Below, piece by piece: positions 1 through 8,663 of a DNA stretch of 51,675 nt (position 1 is the stretch's first letter; each line of letters begins with the position of its first letter). The notes beneath the pieces were generated by a model. The model did no database searches, was not told the DNA's origin, and saw nothing but the letters and a program-made list of their open reading frames with translations. Source of the stretch: Rhodospirillum sp. UBA1311 (GTDB lineage Bacteria; Pseudomonadota; Alphaproteobacteria; Rhodospirillales; Rhodospirillaceae); the NCBI GenBank assembly GCA_002307145.1, contig DBTR01000017.1, positions 501-52,175 of the forward strand, in the 5' to 3' direction. Made by a program: the position numbers and the translations under genes.

Positions 1-1119
1 ACCATGCTCGGGATCATCATCGGCATCGCTTCGGTGGTGTCGGTGGTGGCGCTCGGCGAGGGCTCGCGGCAGAAAATCCTCCAGGACATCTCCTCGATCG
101 GCACCAACACCATCGACATCATGCCCGGACGCGACTTCGGCGACGAGCGCTCGGGCAGAATCCGCACCCTGGTGCCGCGCGACGCCGATGCGTTGAAACT
201 CCAGGACTTCGTCGATTCGGTGACGCCCTCGGTGTCGTCGTCGCGCAGCCTGCGTTACCGCAACATCTCGGTCACCGGCACGATCAACGGCGTCGGGCCG
301 GAGTATTTCCGCGTGCGCGGCTACGAACTGGCGCAGGGGATGTTCTTCACCGAGCGCAGCGTGCAGCGCCAGGCCCAGGAAGCGGTGATCGACAGCAACA
401 CCCTGAAGAAACTCTTCGGCGAGGATGCCGATCCGATCGGGCAAGTGATTCTTCTCGGCGACGTGCCGGTGCGGGTGATCGGCGTGACCCAGCCGCGCAC
501 CGCCGCCTTCGGCAATCCCGATACGCTCTACGTCTGGGTTCCCTACACCACCGCGATGAACCGCGTGCTGGGCCAGAGCTACCTGCAACGCATCACCGTG
601 CGCGTCGCCGACTCCACCTCCACCACCGCCGCCGAGAAGCTGATCGTCGACTTCATGCAGAAGCGCCACCGCACCAAGGATTTCTTCGTCATCAACACCG
701 ACACCATCCGCCAGACCATCGACAAGACCACGGCGACGATGACCCTGCTGGTGTCGGCGATCGCGGTGATCTCGCTCGTCGTCGGTGGCATCGGGGTGAT
801 GAACATCATGCTGGTGAGCGTTACCGAGCGCACCGCCGAGATCGGCGTGCGCATGGCGGTGGGGGCCCGGCGGTCGGACATCATGCAGCAGTTCCTGATC
901 GAGGCCGTTCTGGTCTGCATTCTCGGCGGCATCCTCGGCGTGCTGCTCGCGCTCGGCATCGACGCGGTGTTCAGCAGTGACAGCTTCCGCATGTCGATCT
1001 CCGGCTGGTCGATCGTCGCGGCATTCGGCTGCTCGACGGCGATCGGCGTGGCTTTCGGTTTTCTTCCGGCGCGCCATGCGGCGCGCCTCGACCCGGTGGA
1101 GGCATTGGCGCGGGAATGA
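1..1119 (+). CDS. macB: MacB-type ABC exporter permease domain (5' truncated by window)
   Basis: C-terminal part of a MacB-like protein, the inner-membrane component of a MacA-MacB-outer-membrane-channel exporter for macrolides, peptides or siderophores. The reading frame is open from base 1 and the visible protein begins inside the first membrane helix (T-MLGIIIGIASVVS), so the ATG at position 4 is internal. The N-terminal nucleotide-binding domain lies outside the window. A periplasmic MacB core follows (ITVRVADS and KDFFVINTD regions). The last three helices start at VISLVVGGIGVMNIMLVSV and include the family signature TERTAEIGVRMAVGAR. The protein ends in LDPVEALARE, the usual MacB C terminus. 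It overlaps the next gene by ATGA, so the two are translationally coupled. A macA partner is expected upstream, outside the window. The family is clear; the exported substrate is not. Confidence 0.93.
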   Translation, partial: TMLGIIIGIASVVSVVALGEGSRQKILQDISSIGTNTIDIMPGRDFGDERSGRIRTLVPRDADALKLQDFVDSVTPSVSSSRSLRYRNISVTGTINGVGPEYFRVRGYELAQGMFFTERSVQRQAQEAVIDSNTLKKLFGEDADPIGQVILLGDVPVRVIGVTQPRTAAFGNPDTLYVWVPYTTAMNRVLGQSYLQRITVRVADSTSTTAAEKLIVDFMQKRHRTKDFFVINTDTIRQTIDKTTATMTLLVSAIAVISLVVGGIGVMNIMLVSVTERTAEIGVRMAVGARRSDIMQQFLIEAVLVCILGGILGVLLALGIDAVFSSDSFRMSISGWSIVAAFGCSTAIGVAFGFLPARHAARLDPVEALARE

Positions 1120-2519
1120 CATACGCCACACGCTCGCTCGCTTTGGCCCTGGGCCTGTCGCTCGCCGGCTGCGGCTGGGTCGACACCGACTACCGGCGCC
1201 CCGTCCTCGATCTTCCGACGCGCTACGCCGCCACCGCCACTACCGCCGCGCCGGTCTCCGACGACTGGTGGACCGCGTTCGGCGACCCCGATCTCGACCG
1301 CCTGGTGGCGCGTGCCCTCGATCGCAACAACGACCTCACCGTGTCGGTGGAGGCGGTGCGGCAGGCGCGGCTGCGCGCCGGGTTGGCGCAGGGCGACCTC
1401 TATCCCGACGCCGCCGCGAGCGCCGAGATCACCCGCGACCGGACGTTGAGCGCGCCGCGCGCCACCACCCGTGAATCCCAGGTTTCGGCAAGTCTCACCT
1501 GGGACCCCGATCCGTGGGGCGCGCTTGCGAAAACCCGCGACGCCGCCGAGCTCGAAGCCCAGGCGAGCTATGCCGACCTCGACGAGGCGGCCCGCGCGCT
1601 GGCCGCCACCACCACCGAACTCTATTGGCAACTCGTCTATTACCGCGAGCGCATCGCGCTTTCGGAGCAGAGCATCGCCTATGCCCAGCGCACCTACGAC
1701 CTCACCCGGGCGCGCTACGATGCGGGCGCGGTGTCGAGCCTCGACGTTCTCGAAGCCGAGCAGTCGCTGCGCACGCAAGAGGCTGCCGACACCGAGTTCC
1801 GCCAGAGCCTGACCGAGACCGAAAACGCGCTCGCGATCCTCTTCGACGGCCCGCCCCAACCCGCCGACGTCGCGCGCGAAACCCTGCCGCAGGGTGACCC
1901 GCCGCCGGTGGACGCGGGCCTGCCCGTCCAGGTGCTGGAACGTCGCGCCGACCTGCGCGCGGCGGAGGCGCGGCTGAAGGCCAGCCTGGCGACGGTGGAC
2001 GCCACCCAGGCGTCGTTCCTGCCGGCGTTCACGCTGACCGGGTCGCTGGGGTCGAGTTCGATCGCGCTCACCGACGCGCTGAAGAACCCGTTCGCCGGGT
2101 TGGGCGCGGGCCTCTCGCTGCCGTTCCTCAACTGGCACGAGATGAAGCGTAACGTCGCGATTTCCGACTCCGAGTATCGCGCCGGGATCGCCGACTTCCG
2201 CCAGACCCTCTATACCGCGCTCGCCGACGTCGAGAACGCGCTTTCGTCGCGGCGGCAGCTGGCGTTGCGCCACGACCGCCTGCAGCGCGCCCTCGACACC
2301 GCGCGCGAGGTCGAGCGGCTCTACGAAGTCCGCTACCGCTCGGGCGCGGTGGACCTGCAATCCTGGCTTGACGCGCAGGAGAAGCGCCGCACCGCCGAGC
2401 AATCCCTGCTCGGCAACACCCTCGACCGCCTGAACGCCCAGGTAAATCTCTACCGTGCCCTCGGCGGCGGCGCGACGTTGCCCGAAGCGCGGGCGGCGCA
2501 CGCGGCAGATACGCTCTGA
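1116..2519 (+). CDS. Outer-membrane efflux lipoprotein, NodT/OprM-like TolC family
   Basis: 467-residue outer-membrane factor that would form the trimeric exit duct for the MacB exporter encoded just upstream; the start overlaps the macB stop (ATGA). The N terminus is a lipoprotein signal with lipobox LAGC (Cys19), followed by the family opening DTDYRRP and DDWWTAFGDPDLDRLV. Two repeated TolC-type halves follow, with long coiled-coil helices (around residues 60-200 and 260-440). The sequence LPVQVLERRADLRAAEARL is the typical hinge between repeats in NodT-family proteins, and the C terminus has LYRALGGG. Length matches the family. Partnership with MacB is inferred from operon position; no gene for a membrane fusion protein is visible between them. 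Confidence 0.93.
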   Translation: MTYATRSLALALGLSLAGCGWVDTDYRRPVLDLPTRYAATATTAAPVSDDWWTAFGDPDLDRLVARALDRNNDLTVSVEAVRQARLRAGLAQGDLYPDAAASAEITRDRTLSAPRATTRESQVSASLTWDPDPWGALAKTRDAAELEAQASYADLDEAARALAATTTELYWQLVYYRERIALSEQSIAYAQRTYDLTRARYDAGAVSSLDVLEAEQSLRTQEAADTEFRQSLTETENALAILFDGPPQPADVARETLPQGDPPPVDAGLPVQVLERRADLRAAEARLKASLATVDATQASFLPAFTLTGSLGSSSIALTDALKNPFAGLGAGLSLPFLNWHEMKRNVAISDSEYRAGIADFRQTLYTALADVENALSSRRQLALRHDRLQRALDTAREVERLYEVRYRSGAVDLQSWLDAQEKRRTAEQSLLGNTLDRLNAQVNLYRALGGGATLPEARAAHAADTL

Positions 2520-2561
2520 TCGGGGATCACGACTTGGAGTTGGAGGCGGCAATCGTTAGAT

Positions 2562-2581
2562 TGTACGAAGGATTTCGTACA
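2562..2581. promoter_or_regulatory. Perfect 8-bp dyad upstream of nitroreductase, probable repressor operator
   Basis: TGTACGAA-GGAT-TTCGTACA is a perfect inverted repeat with 8-base arms and a 4-base spacer. It ends 16 bases before the nitroreductase start codon, just before its ribosome binding site. Its size and position fit the operator of a small dimeric repressor (TetR, MarR or HxlR type). No such regulator is adjacent, so the binding protein is unknown. It could also act as an RNA hairpin, but there is no T-tract. Confidence 0.5.
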
Positions 2582-2597
2582 CACCGGGGAGATCGCC

Positions 2598-3107
2598 ATG
2601 GACGCCCTCGAAAATCTGCTCACCCGCCGCACCATCCGCCGCTTCACGCCCGAGGCGGTGACCGAGGCCGAGGTCGAGACGATGCTGCGCGCCGCGATGG
2701 CCGCTCCTTCGGCCGGCAACCAGCAGCCCTGGCACTTCATCACCATCACCGACCGCGCGGTGTTGAGCCAGTTGCCCGATATCCAGCCCCACTGCCGCCA
2801 GATGATGCTCGCGCCGCTCGCGATCCTGGTATGTGCCGACGTCACGGTGGAGAAGCACGAGGGTTTCTGGGTGCAGGACTGCGCCGCCGCCGCCGAGAAC
2901 ATCCTCCTCGCCGCGCACGCGCAGGGGCTCGGCGGCTCGTGGTGCGGACTCTATCCGCGCACGCCGTGGTGCGAGGGGGTGGCGCGGCTGCTCGACCTGC
3001 CGCACCACGTCCAGCCGCTCTGCCTGCTCGCGATCGGCCATCCCGACGAGGAAAAGGCTCCCTCCGAACGCTTCCGCCGCGAACGCATCCATGATCAGCG
3101 CTGGTGA
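2598..3107 (+). CDS. Nitroreductase family flavoprotein
   Basis: 169-residue member of the FMN-dependent nitroreductase superfamily, which transfers electrons from NAD(P)H to nitro groups, quinones or flavin substrates in the cytoplasm. Visible family marks are the N-terminal RRTIRRFTPEAV (FMN phosphate contacts), the APSAGNQQPWHF motif around residues 35-46, and the C-terminal LLAAHAQGLGGSWCG, matching the conserved helix and glycine turn. It is at the short end of the family, like the minimal nitroreductases of anaerobes. The start has GGGGAG spaced 7 bases upstream. The gene sits between an efflux system and a drug-type ABC exporter, which suits a detoxification role, but the substrate cannot be told from sequence. 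Confidence 0.9.
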   Translation: MDALENLLTRRTIRRFTPEAVTEAEVETMLRAAMAAPSAGNQQPWHFITITDRAVLSQLPDIQPHCRQMMLAPLAILVCADVTVEKHEGFWVQDCAAAAENILLAAHAQGLGGSWCGLYPRTPWCEGVARLLDLPHHVQPLCLLAIGHPDEEKAPSERFRRERIHDQRW

Positions 3108-3120
3108 GGTCGCGCCGCCG

Positions 3121-3960
3121 ATGATCGCGATCGAGGACCTGCGCAAGGCCTACGGCGGCACCCAGGCGCTCGACGGCATCAGCCTCAATGTCCGCGCGGG
3201 CGAGCTGTTCGCCTACCTCGGTCCCAACGGCGCGGGCAAATCCACCACCATCCGCATTCTTACCGGTCTCACCCGGCTTTCCGGCGGGCGGGCGTTCCTC
3301 GGCGGCGTCGATATCGCCGCCGACCCGATCGCGGCGAAGCGCCAGTGCGGCGTGGTGATGCAACACGTCAACCTCGATGGCGACCTCACCGTCGTCGAGA
3401 ACATGGACATCCATGGCCGGTTGTTCGGTATGTCCGCCGCCGCGCGCGCCGCGCGCACCGCCGAACTCCTCGACTACGTCGACCTCTCCGACCGTGCCGA
3501 AGGACTGGTGAACACCCTGTCCGGCGGGATGAAGCGGCGGCTGATGATCGCCCGCGCCCTGATGCACCGGCCGCGGATTCTCTTCCTCGACGAACCCACC
3601 GTCGGCCTCGATGCCGAGATCCGCCGCCGCATCTGGGGCCTGATCAAGCAGATCCAGGGCGAGGGCACGACGGTGTTCCTCACCACCCATTACATCGAGG
3701 AGGCGGAGTTCCTCGCCGATCGCGTCGCCTTCCTCGACCGGGGCCGGATCCGCGCCCTCGACACGCCGCCCGCGTTGATCGCGCGGGTCGGGGCCTGGGC
3801 GTTCGACCGCCTCGGCCCGGGCGGCATGACCACCGAATATTTCGCCGACCGCGACACCGCGCAGGCCGCGATCGCCAAGGCCGAGGACGCGCTGACGCTG
3901 CGGCGCGCCAATCTTGAGGACGCCTTCCTCACCTTGACGGGAAAGGCGGTGCGGCAATGA
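3121..3960 (+). CDS. ABC-2 type exporter, ATP-binding subunit (NodI/DrrA-like)
   Basis: 279-residue ATPase subunit of an ABC-2 exporter. From the chosen start, Walker A is GPNGAGKST (residues 34-42), the Q-loop is at Gln81, the signature LSGGMKRR is at 133-140, and Walker B ILFLDEPT is at 153-160, followed by a switch histidine in LTTHYIEE. LSGGMKRR rather than LSGGQ is typical of the NodI/DrrA/CcmA branch. The C-terminal 60 residues resemble the usual DrrA-type tail. The start at 3121 begins exactly at the conserved domain edge and has GGTGAGG upstream; an in-frame ATG at 3091 would overlap the nitroreductase gene. The stop overlaps the permease start by ATGA. Substrate unknown; drug, lipid or polysaccharide export are all possible. 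Confidence 0.92.
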   Translation: MIAIEDLRKAYGGTQALDGISLNVRAGELFAYLGPNGAGKSTTIRILTGLTRLSGGRAFLGGVDIAADPIAAKRQCGVVMQHVNLDGDLTVVENMDIHGRLFGMSAAARAARTAELLDYVDLSDRAEGLVNTLSGGMKRRLMIARALMHRPRILFLDEPTVGLDAEIRRRIWGLIKQIQGEGTTVFLTTHYIEEAEFLADRVAFLDRGRIRALDTPPALIARVGAWAFDRLGPGGMTTEYFADRDTAQAAIAKAEDALTLRRANLEDAFLTLTGKAVRQ

Positions 3961-4694
3961 TTGCGGGCGTCGCGGCGATCTACCTGCGGGAAATGCGGCT
4001 CTCGAAGCGGCGCTTCAAGCGCGCGATGGCGGGGATGGCGGTGGCGCCGATCCTCTACATGATCGCGTTCGGCACCGCGATGGGCGAGGGCGCGCGCTTC
4101 GACGGCCACACCTACCTCGAATTCCTGCTCCCCGGCCTGATCGCGATGACGACGATGACCCAGGCCTACGGCATCGCCATCGAGATCAACATCGCGCGCT
4201 TCTACTTCCACATCTTCGAGGAATTCCAGTCCGCGCCGATCTCGGGCGCGGCGTTCGCGCTCGGCGAGATCCTCTCGGGGATCACCCGGGCCCTGGGCGG
4301 CGTGGCGATCATCCTCGCGATCGGCTGGGGCTTCGGCGTCACCATCCACATCGGCCTTTGGTTCTGGCTCGCGGTGTTGCTGAACGCCTTCGTCTTCGCC
4401 TCGATCGCGGTGGCGCTGGCGATGCTGATTTCGAGCCACGGCGACCAATCCCTGGTCAATGCTTTCGTGATCACGCCGATGGCGTTCCTCGGCGGCACCT
4501 TCTTCCCCCTCGACGGACTGCCGCAGTGGGCGCAGGTGGTGCTGCACGGGCTGCCGCTCACCCACGCGGCACAGGCGATCCGCGCCGACGCCTTCGGCCA
4601 GCCGCCCCAGTTCGTCCATTTCGCCGTGCTCGCGGCGTTGGGCGTGGTGGGCTTCGTCCTCGCGCTGAAATCGGTCGACCGCGCCCGCGATTGA
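3957..4694 (+). CDS. ABC-2 type exporter, permease subunit (NodJ-like)
   Basis: 245-residue integral membrane protein with about six hydrophobic helices, forming the channel for the ATPase encoded directly upstream (4-base overlap). The opening IAAIYLREMRLSKRR-type segment and the NodJ-like block ITPMAFLGGTFFPLDGLP near residues 177-194 are characteristic ABC-2 permease marks. After it, the next gene belongs to a separate LacI unit, so this two-gene exporter ends here, possibly transcribed together with the nitroreductase. The exported compound is unknown. Confidence 0.9.
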   Translation: MIAGVAAIYLREMRLSKRRFKRAMAGMAVAPILYMIAFGTAMGEGARFDGHTYLEFLLPGLIAMTTMTQAYGIAIEINIARFYFHIFEEFQSAPISGAAFALGEILSGITRALGGVAIILAIGWGFGVTIHIGLWFWLAVLLNAFVFASIAVALAMLISSHGDQSLVNAFVITPMAFLGGTFFPLDGLPQWAQVVLHGLPLTHAAQAIRADAFGQPPQFVHFAVLAALGVVGFVLALKSVDRARD

Positions 4695-4754
4695 TGACAT
4701 TTCGATTGCGGACAGGCGCTTGCACCGTCACACGTTCGCAACCGAAAGTTAGCA

Positions 4755-4770
4755 TTGTAAACGTTTACAA
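4755..4770. promoter_or_regulatory. LacI-family operator, perfect palindrome
   Basis: TTGTAAACGTTTACAA is a 16-base perfect palindrome with a central CG, the classic LacI/PurR/GalR-family half-site arrangement. It lies 56 bases before the start of the LacI-type gene that opens the ABC import operon, so autoregulation of the whole operon is the simplest reading. This is inference from motif shape and position. Confidence 0.85.
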
Positions 4771-4826
4771 ACACCCCCAGGTTCAATGATGCTCGGGCGA
4801 GATCGGAACTTGCGGGGAGCAACCAC

Positions 4827-5903
4827 ATGCGGCGCGCGACGGCCAGGGATGTTGCCGAGACTGCCGGAGTTTCCGTGGCGACGGTGTCGCGCGTCATCAA
4901 TGCCGCCACTGGCGTCAACCCGGAGACAGCCGCCAAGGTCCATGCCGCGATCGCCGAACTCGGCTATCGCCCGAACGGCGTCGGCCGCAGCCTGAAAACC
5001 GCGTCGAGCCGCCTGATCGGCGTGCTGATCCCGACGTTGTCCAATCCGGTGTTCGCCGAGGCGGTGGACGGCATCGCCGAGGGCGTCGCCGACGGCGGCT
5101 ATTCCCTGCTGTTCGCGGCGTCCGACTATCGCCGCGAGGCGGAGAGCCGGAGTATCGAAACCCTGCTGCGCTACCGCGTCGACGGCCTGATCCTTACCGT
5201 CGCCGACGCCGCCGACAGCCGCATCCTCGATCTCCTCGACACCGCCGAAATCCCCTATGTCCTCGCCTACAACCCTGCGGGAGCGCATCGCCGCCCGACG
5301 GTGACGGTGGACAACCGGGCTGCGGGAGCGCTCGTCGCGAACCGGCTCGTCGAACTCGGACATCGCCGCCTCGGCATGATCGCCGGGCGGCTCCCGGATT
5401 CCGACCGTGCCCGCGCCCGCCACCAGGGCTTCGCCGAAGCCGCCGCTGCCGCCGGTCTGCCGCTGCCGTTGCTTGCCGAGGTGCCGTTCACCCGACCCGA
5501 GCTGGAACCGGTGCTGGCCGGGATTTTCGCCGCGCCCGACCCGCCGACGGCGCTGTTCTGCTCCAACGACATGCTCGCGATCGCCACCATCGGCGTGCTG
5601 ACCGGGCTCGGGATCGCGGTTCCGGGCGAGGTCAGCGTCGTCGGCTTCGACGGCATCGCCATCGGCACCCACCTGCATCCCACGCTCGCGACGGTGGTCC
5701 AGCCATCCCGCGAGCTTGGGCGTACCGCGGCGCGGCAACTGCTGCGTCGCCTGGGCGGAGAAGCGGCGGTCGCGCCGGTGATCCTGCCCCACGCGTTGCG
5801 CCATGGCGCCTCGCTCGGACCCGCCCCCAAGAGCGGCCGCAGCGGTGCTTCGGCGTCCGTCCCACCCGTCTCAAGCCCCGAGATAAGGACCTCTACGCCA
5901 TGA
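4827..5903 (+). CDS. LacI-family transcriptional regulator
   Basis: 358-residue regulator. Residues about 5-26 are the LacI helix-turn-helix (ARDVAETAGVSVATVSRVIN), followed by the hinge helix near GRSLKTASSRLIGVLIP and a periplasmic-binding-protein-like effector domain (for example PTALFCSNDMLAIATIGVL and VSVVGFDGI). GGGAG lies 7 bases before the start. The C-terminal 30 residues, rich in Ser, Pro and Ala, extend beyond the normal domain end and overlap the binding-protein gene by 4 bases. It probably represses its own operon through the palindrome upstream and releases DNA when the transported compound or a product of it binds. The effector is unknown; an organophosphate or its alcohol moiety is suggested by the last gene of the operon. 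Confidence 0.93.
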   Translation: MRRATARDVAETAGVSVATVSRVINAATGVNPETAAKVHAAIAELGYRPNGVGRSLKTASSRLIGVLIPTLSNPVFAEAVDGIAEGVADGGYSLLFAASDYRREAESRSIETLLRYRVDGLILTVADAADSRILDLLDTAEIPYVLAYNPAGAHRRPTVTVDNRAAGALVANRLVELGHRRLGMIAGRLPDSDRARARHQGFAEAAAAAGLPLPLLAEVPFTRPELEPVLAGIFAAPDPPTALFCSNDMLAIATIGVLTGLGIAVPGEVSVVGFDGIAIGTHLHPTLATVVQPSRELGRTAARQLLRRLGGEAAVAPVILPHALRHGASLGPAPKSGRSGASASVPPVSSPEIRTSTP

Positions 5904-6925
5904 TCGGACCTCTCAACACCTGGAAATCCGCCATCGCCGCCGCGTCGCTCGCGGTGTCGGCGTTCGTCGCCTCCGCTCCCGCCCAGGCCGCCGACGCGAT
6001 CTGCTACAACTGCCCGCCGGAATGGGCCGACTGGGCCGGTCAGCTCGCCGCGATCAAGACCGATCTCGGACTTTCCGTCCCCCACGACAACAAGAATTCC
6101 GGCCAATCCCTCGCCCAGCTCCTCGCCGAGAAGGACAACCCGGTTGCCGACGTCGTCTACCTCGGCGTGTCGTTCGGCATCCAGGCGGCGGAAAAGGGCG
6201 TCGTCACCGGTTATAAGCCGAAGAACTGGAACGATATCCCCGCCGACCTGAAAGACCCGGACGGCCAGTGGTTCACCATCCACTCCGGTACCTTGGGCCT
6301 GTTCGTCAACGTCGACGCGCTCGGCGGCAAGCCGGTGCCGAAGACCTGGGCCGATCTCCTGAAGCCCGAGTACAAGGGCATGGTCGGTTACCTCGACCCG
6401 ACCTCGGCATTCGTCGGCTACGTCGGCGCAACCGCGATCAACCAGGCGATGGGGGGCAACTTCGACAACTGGAAGCCGGCCGTCGCGTACTTCAAGAAGC
6501 TCGCCGCCAACGACGCGATCGTGCCGAAGCAGACCTCCTATGCCCGGGTTCTCTCCGGCGAGATTCCGATCCTCCTCGACTACGATTTCAACGCCTACCG
6601 CGCCAAGTACAAGGACAAGGCGAACGTCGCGTTCGTGATCCCCGAGGAAGGTTCGGTGGTGGTGCCCTACGTGATGAGCCTGGTGAAGGGTGCGCCGCAC
6701 GCCGAAAACGGCAAGAAGATCCTCGACTACACCCTCTCCGACAAGGGGCAGGCGCTCTGGGCGAACGCCTATCTCCGCCCGGTGCGGGCGAGCGCGATGT
6801 CCGCCGAGGCGAAGGCGAAGTTCCTGCCGGACAGCGATTACGCCCGCGCCAAGGCGGTCGACTTCCGCGCCATGGCAGCGTCGCAGGATGCGTTCCGCGA
6901 TCTTTACCTGAAAGAGGTCCGCTAA
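5900..6925 (+). CDS. ABC importer periplasmic substrate-binding protein (extracellular solute-binding family 1/6 type)
   Basis: 341-residue secreted binding protein. A Sec signal peptide of about 30 residues (hydrophobic stretch AAASLAVSAFVASA, cleavage near AQA-AD) precedes a two-lobed domain of the kind found with Fbp/Afu/PotD-like importers: AEKDNPVADVVYLG, then PKTWADLLKPEYKGMVGYLDP, then the hinge region IPILLDYDFNAYRAKYK. Two cysteines (CYNC) lie at the mature N terminus. The order binding protein, two permeases, ATPase, phosphodiesterase resembles importers for hexose phosphates, phosphonates or phosphodiesters rather than iron, and no tyrosine-rich ferric site is apparent. AAGGA lies about 9 bases before the start. 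A strong hairpin directly follows the stop. Confidence 0.9.
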   Translation: MIGPLNTWKSAIAAASLAVSAFVASAPAQAADAICYNCPPEWADWAGQLAAIKTDLGLSVPHDNKNSGQSLAQLLAEKDNPVADVVYLGVSFGIQAAEKGVVTGYKPKNWNDIPADLKDPDGQWFTIHSGTLGLFVNVDALGGKPVPKTWADLLKPEYKGMVGYLDPTSAFVGYVGATAINQAMGGNFDNWKPAVAYFKKLAANDAIVPKQTSYARVLSGEIPILLDYDFNAYRAKYKDKANVAFVIPEEGSVVVPYVMSLVKGAPHAENGKKILDYTLSDKGQALWANAYLRPVRASAMSAEAKAKFLPDSDYARAKAVDFRAMAASQDAFRDLYLKEVR

Positions 6926-6929
6926 CTTT

Positions 6930-6965
6930 GATGCCCTCCCCCGTGTTCGCGCGGGGGAGGGCATC
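6930..6965 (+). other. Intra-operon RNA hairpin after the binding-protein gene
   Basis: A perfect 13-bp stem (GATGCCCTCCCCC pairing with GGGGGAGGGCATC) with a 10-base loop sits in the 60-base gap between the binding-protein and first permease genes. No T-tract follows, so it is more likely a 3' stabiliser or partial attenuator than a full terminator. It would give the binding protein higher expression than the membrane subunits, as is common in import operons. Confidence 0.75.
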
Positions 6966-6985
6966 CCAATTCCGGAGGTCCGCCG

Positions 6986-7810
6986 ATGCGTCTGTCTCGC
7001 GACGCTCATAGATTGATCCTGCTGGCGCTACCGGTTTCGGTGTTCGCGCTGGCGTTCTTCCTGGTGCCGCTCGCCCGCCTCGCGATCGTCGCGGGGCAGG
7101 GGCCGAAGGGCATCGCCGCCTACGCCAGCATCGTCACCGAGCCCCGCCATTTCGAGAGCATGCTCGTCACCCTCGGCCTCGCCCTCGCGGTGACGCTGAC
7201 CGCGCTCGGCCTCGCCACCGTCGCGGGGCTGTTCCTGAGCCGCCACCAGTTTCCCGGACGCCAGCTTGCGATCGCGGTGCTGACCCTGCCGCTCGCCTTT
7301 CCCGGCGTCGTCGTCGGCTTTCTCGTGATCATGCTCGGCGGCCGCCAGGGGCTGATCGGCGCGATCACCCAGGCCTTGGGCGGCGGCAAGGTGGTGTTCG
7401 CCTATTCGCTGGCCGGGCTGTTCGTCGGCTACCTCTATTTTTCGATCCCGCGCGTCATCCTCACGGTGATGGCGAGCGCGGAAAAGCTCGATCCGGCGCT
7501 GGAGGAAGCGGCCCGCTCGCTCGGCGCGTCGCCGCTCCGGGTGCTGAAGGACGTCACCCTGCCGGGCCTCGCTCCCGGGCTCACCGCCGCCGGGGCGATC
7601 TGCTTCGCCACCGCGATGGGGGCCTTCGGCACCGCGTTCTCGCTCGCCGCCAACATCGACGTGCTGCCGATGACGATCTACACCGAGTTCACCCTGAACG
7701 CGAATATCGCCGCCGCCGCGTCGTTGTCGCTGGTGCTGGGGGCGGTGACGTGGTCGGCGTTGTTCCTTGCGCGCAGCCTCGCGGGCGCGCCCGCCGCCGC
7801 CGCGGTTTGA
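6986..7810 (+). CDS. ABC importer permease 1
   Basis: 274-residue inner-membrane permease with about six transmembrane helices, first of a pair. The binding-protein-dependent transport signature (EAA loop) is visible as EEAARSLGASPLRVLKDVTLPGLAPG near residues 172-197, the site that contacts the ATPase. Initiation is supported by GGAGG 7 bases upstream of the ATG. The following permease starts 13 bases after this stop. Together with its partner it would form the heterodimeric channel of the LacI-controlled importer. Confidence 0.92.
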   Translation: MRLSRDAHRLILLALPVSVFALAFFLVPLARLAIVAGQGPKGIAAYASIVTEPRHFESMLVTLGLALAVTLTALGLATVAGLFLSRHQFPGRQLAIAVLTLPLAFPGVVVGFLVIMLGGRQGLIGAITQALGGGKVVFAYSLAGLFVGYLYFSIPRVILTVMASAEKLDPALEEAARSLGASPLRVLKDVTLPGLAPGLTAAGAICFATAMGAFGTAFSLAANIDVLPMTIYTEFTLNANIAAAASLSLVLGAVTWSALFLARSLAGAPAAAAV

Positions 7811-7823
7811 GGAGGGCCAGACC

Positions 7824-8663
7824 ATGGGACGCACGACGGTTCGCCTGATTCAATACGCCCTGACCCTGCTCGTCGGTCTGTTCATGGTGGTGCCGGTGGT
7901 GATGTCGATCCTCGCGGGCGTCACCCAGAACTTCTTCGTCGGCCTCAAGAGCGGCCTCACCCTGCATTGGGTCGGCGAGGTCTGGCGGCTGTATTCCGAG
8001 ACCATCGCGCTGTCGATGCTGATCGCGATCTGCTGCGTCGCCCTGACCCTCGCCATCGGCGTGCCGTGCGCCTACGTGCTGGCGAAACGTCCCGGGCGGA
8101 TCGCCCGCGCGGTCGAGGAGGTCCTGACCCTGCCGGTGGCGATCCCCGGCCTCGCCCTGGCGCTCGCATTGATCATCACCTGGGGCGGCTTCCGCGATTT
8201 TCGCACCAGTTGGGCGTTCATTCTCGTCGGGCATGTTCTCTATACCCTGCCGTTCATGACCCGCTCGGTGCTGTCGGTACTCGCGGCTTCCGAAATGCGC
8301 GACCTGGAAGAAGGGGCGGCGAGCCTCGGCGCGGGGTTCTGGACGCGGCTCGTCACCGTGGTGCTGCCCAACGCGAAGGGCGGCATCCTTGCCGGGGCGC
8401 TGATGGTGCTGACGCTCTCGGTCGGCGAATTCAACCTCACCTGGATGCTGCACACCCCCGAGACCAAGACCCTGCCGGTCGGGTTGGCGGATTCCTATGC
8501 CTCGATGCGCCTCGAAATCGCGAGCGCGTACACCCTGGTGTTTTTCGTGATGATCGTGCCGTTGCTGGTGGCGATGCAGGCGATGAGCCGCACCCGCCGC
8601 CGCGCCGCGCACCCTGAAGAGGAGCCGCTGCCATGCGCGCCGACGCCACAACCATCGAACTGA
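7824..8663 (+). CDS. ABC importer permease 2
   Basis: 279-residue second permease of the importer, with six predicted helices and the EAA loop LEEGAASLGAGFWTRLVTVV near residues 175-194. The ATG at 7824 is chosen because GGAGGG stands just upstream and the first helix begins soon after; a longer in-frame reading into the previous gene is not supported. The last 31 bases overlap the ATPase gene, giving a Pro-rich cytoplasmic tail. Confidence 0.92.
   Translation: MGRTTVRLIQYALTLLVGLFMVVPVVMSILAGVTQNFFVGLKSGLTLHWVGEVWRLYSETIALSMLIAICCVALTLAIGVPCAYVLAKRPGRIARAVEEVLTLPVAIPGLALALALIITWGGFRDFRTSWAFILVGHVLYTLPFMTRSVLSVLAASEMRDLEEGAASLGAGFWTRLVTVVLPNAKGGILAGALMVLTLSVGEFNLTWMLHTPETKTLPVGLADSYASMRLEIASAYTLVFFVMIVPLLVAMQAMSRTRRRAAHPEEEPLPCAPTPQPSN

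Noticed and set aside
579..2552. Long minus-strand open frame (657 codons) opposite macB and the outer-membrane lipoprotein gene
   Set aside because: It is the antisense of two well-supported genes; its translation is rich in Arg and Gly with no domain, a normal consequence of very high GC content.
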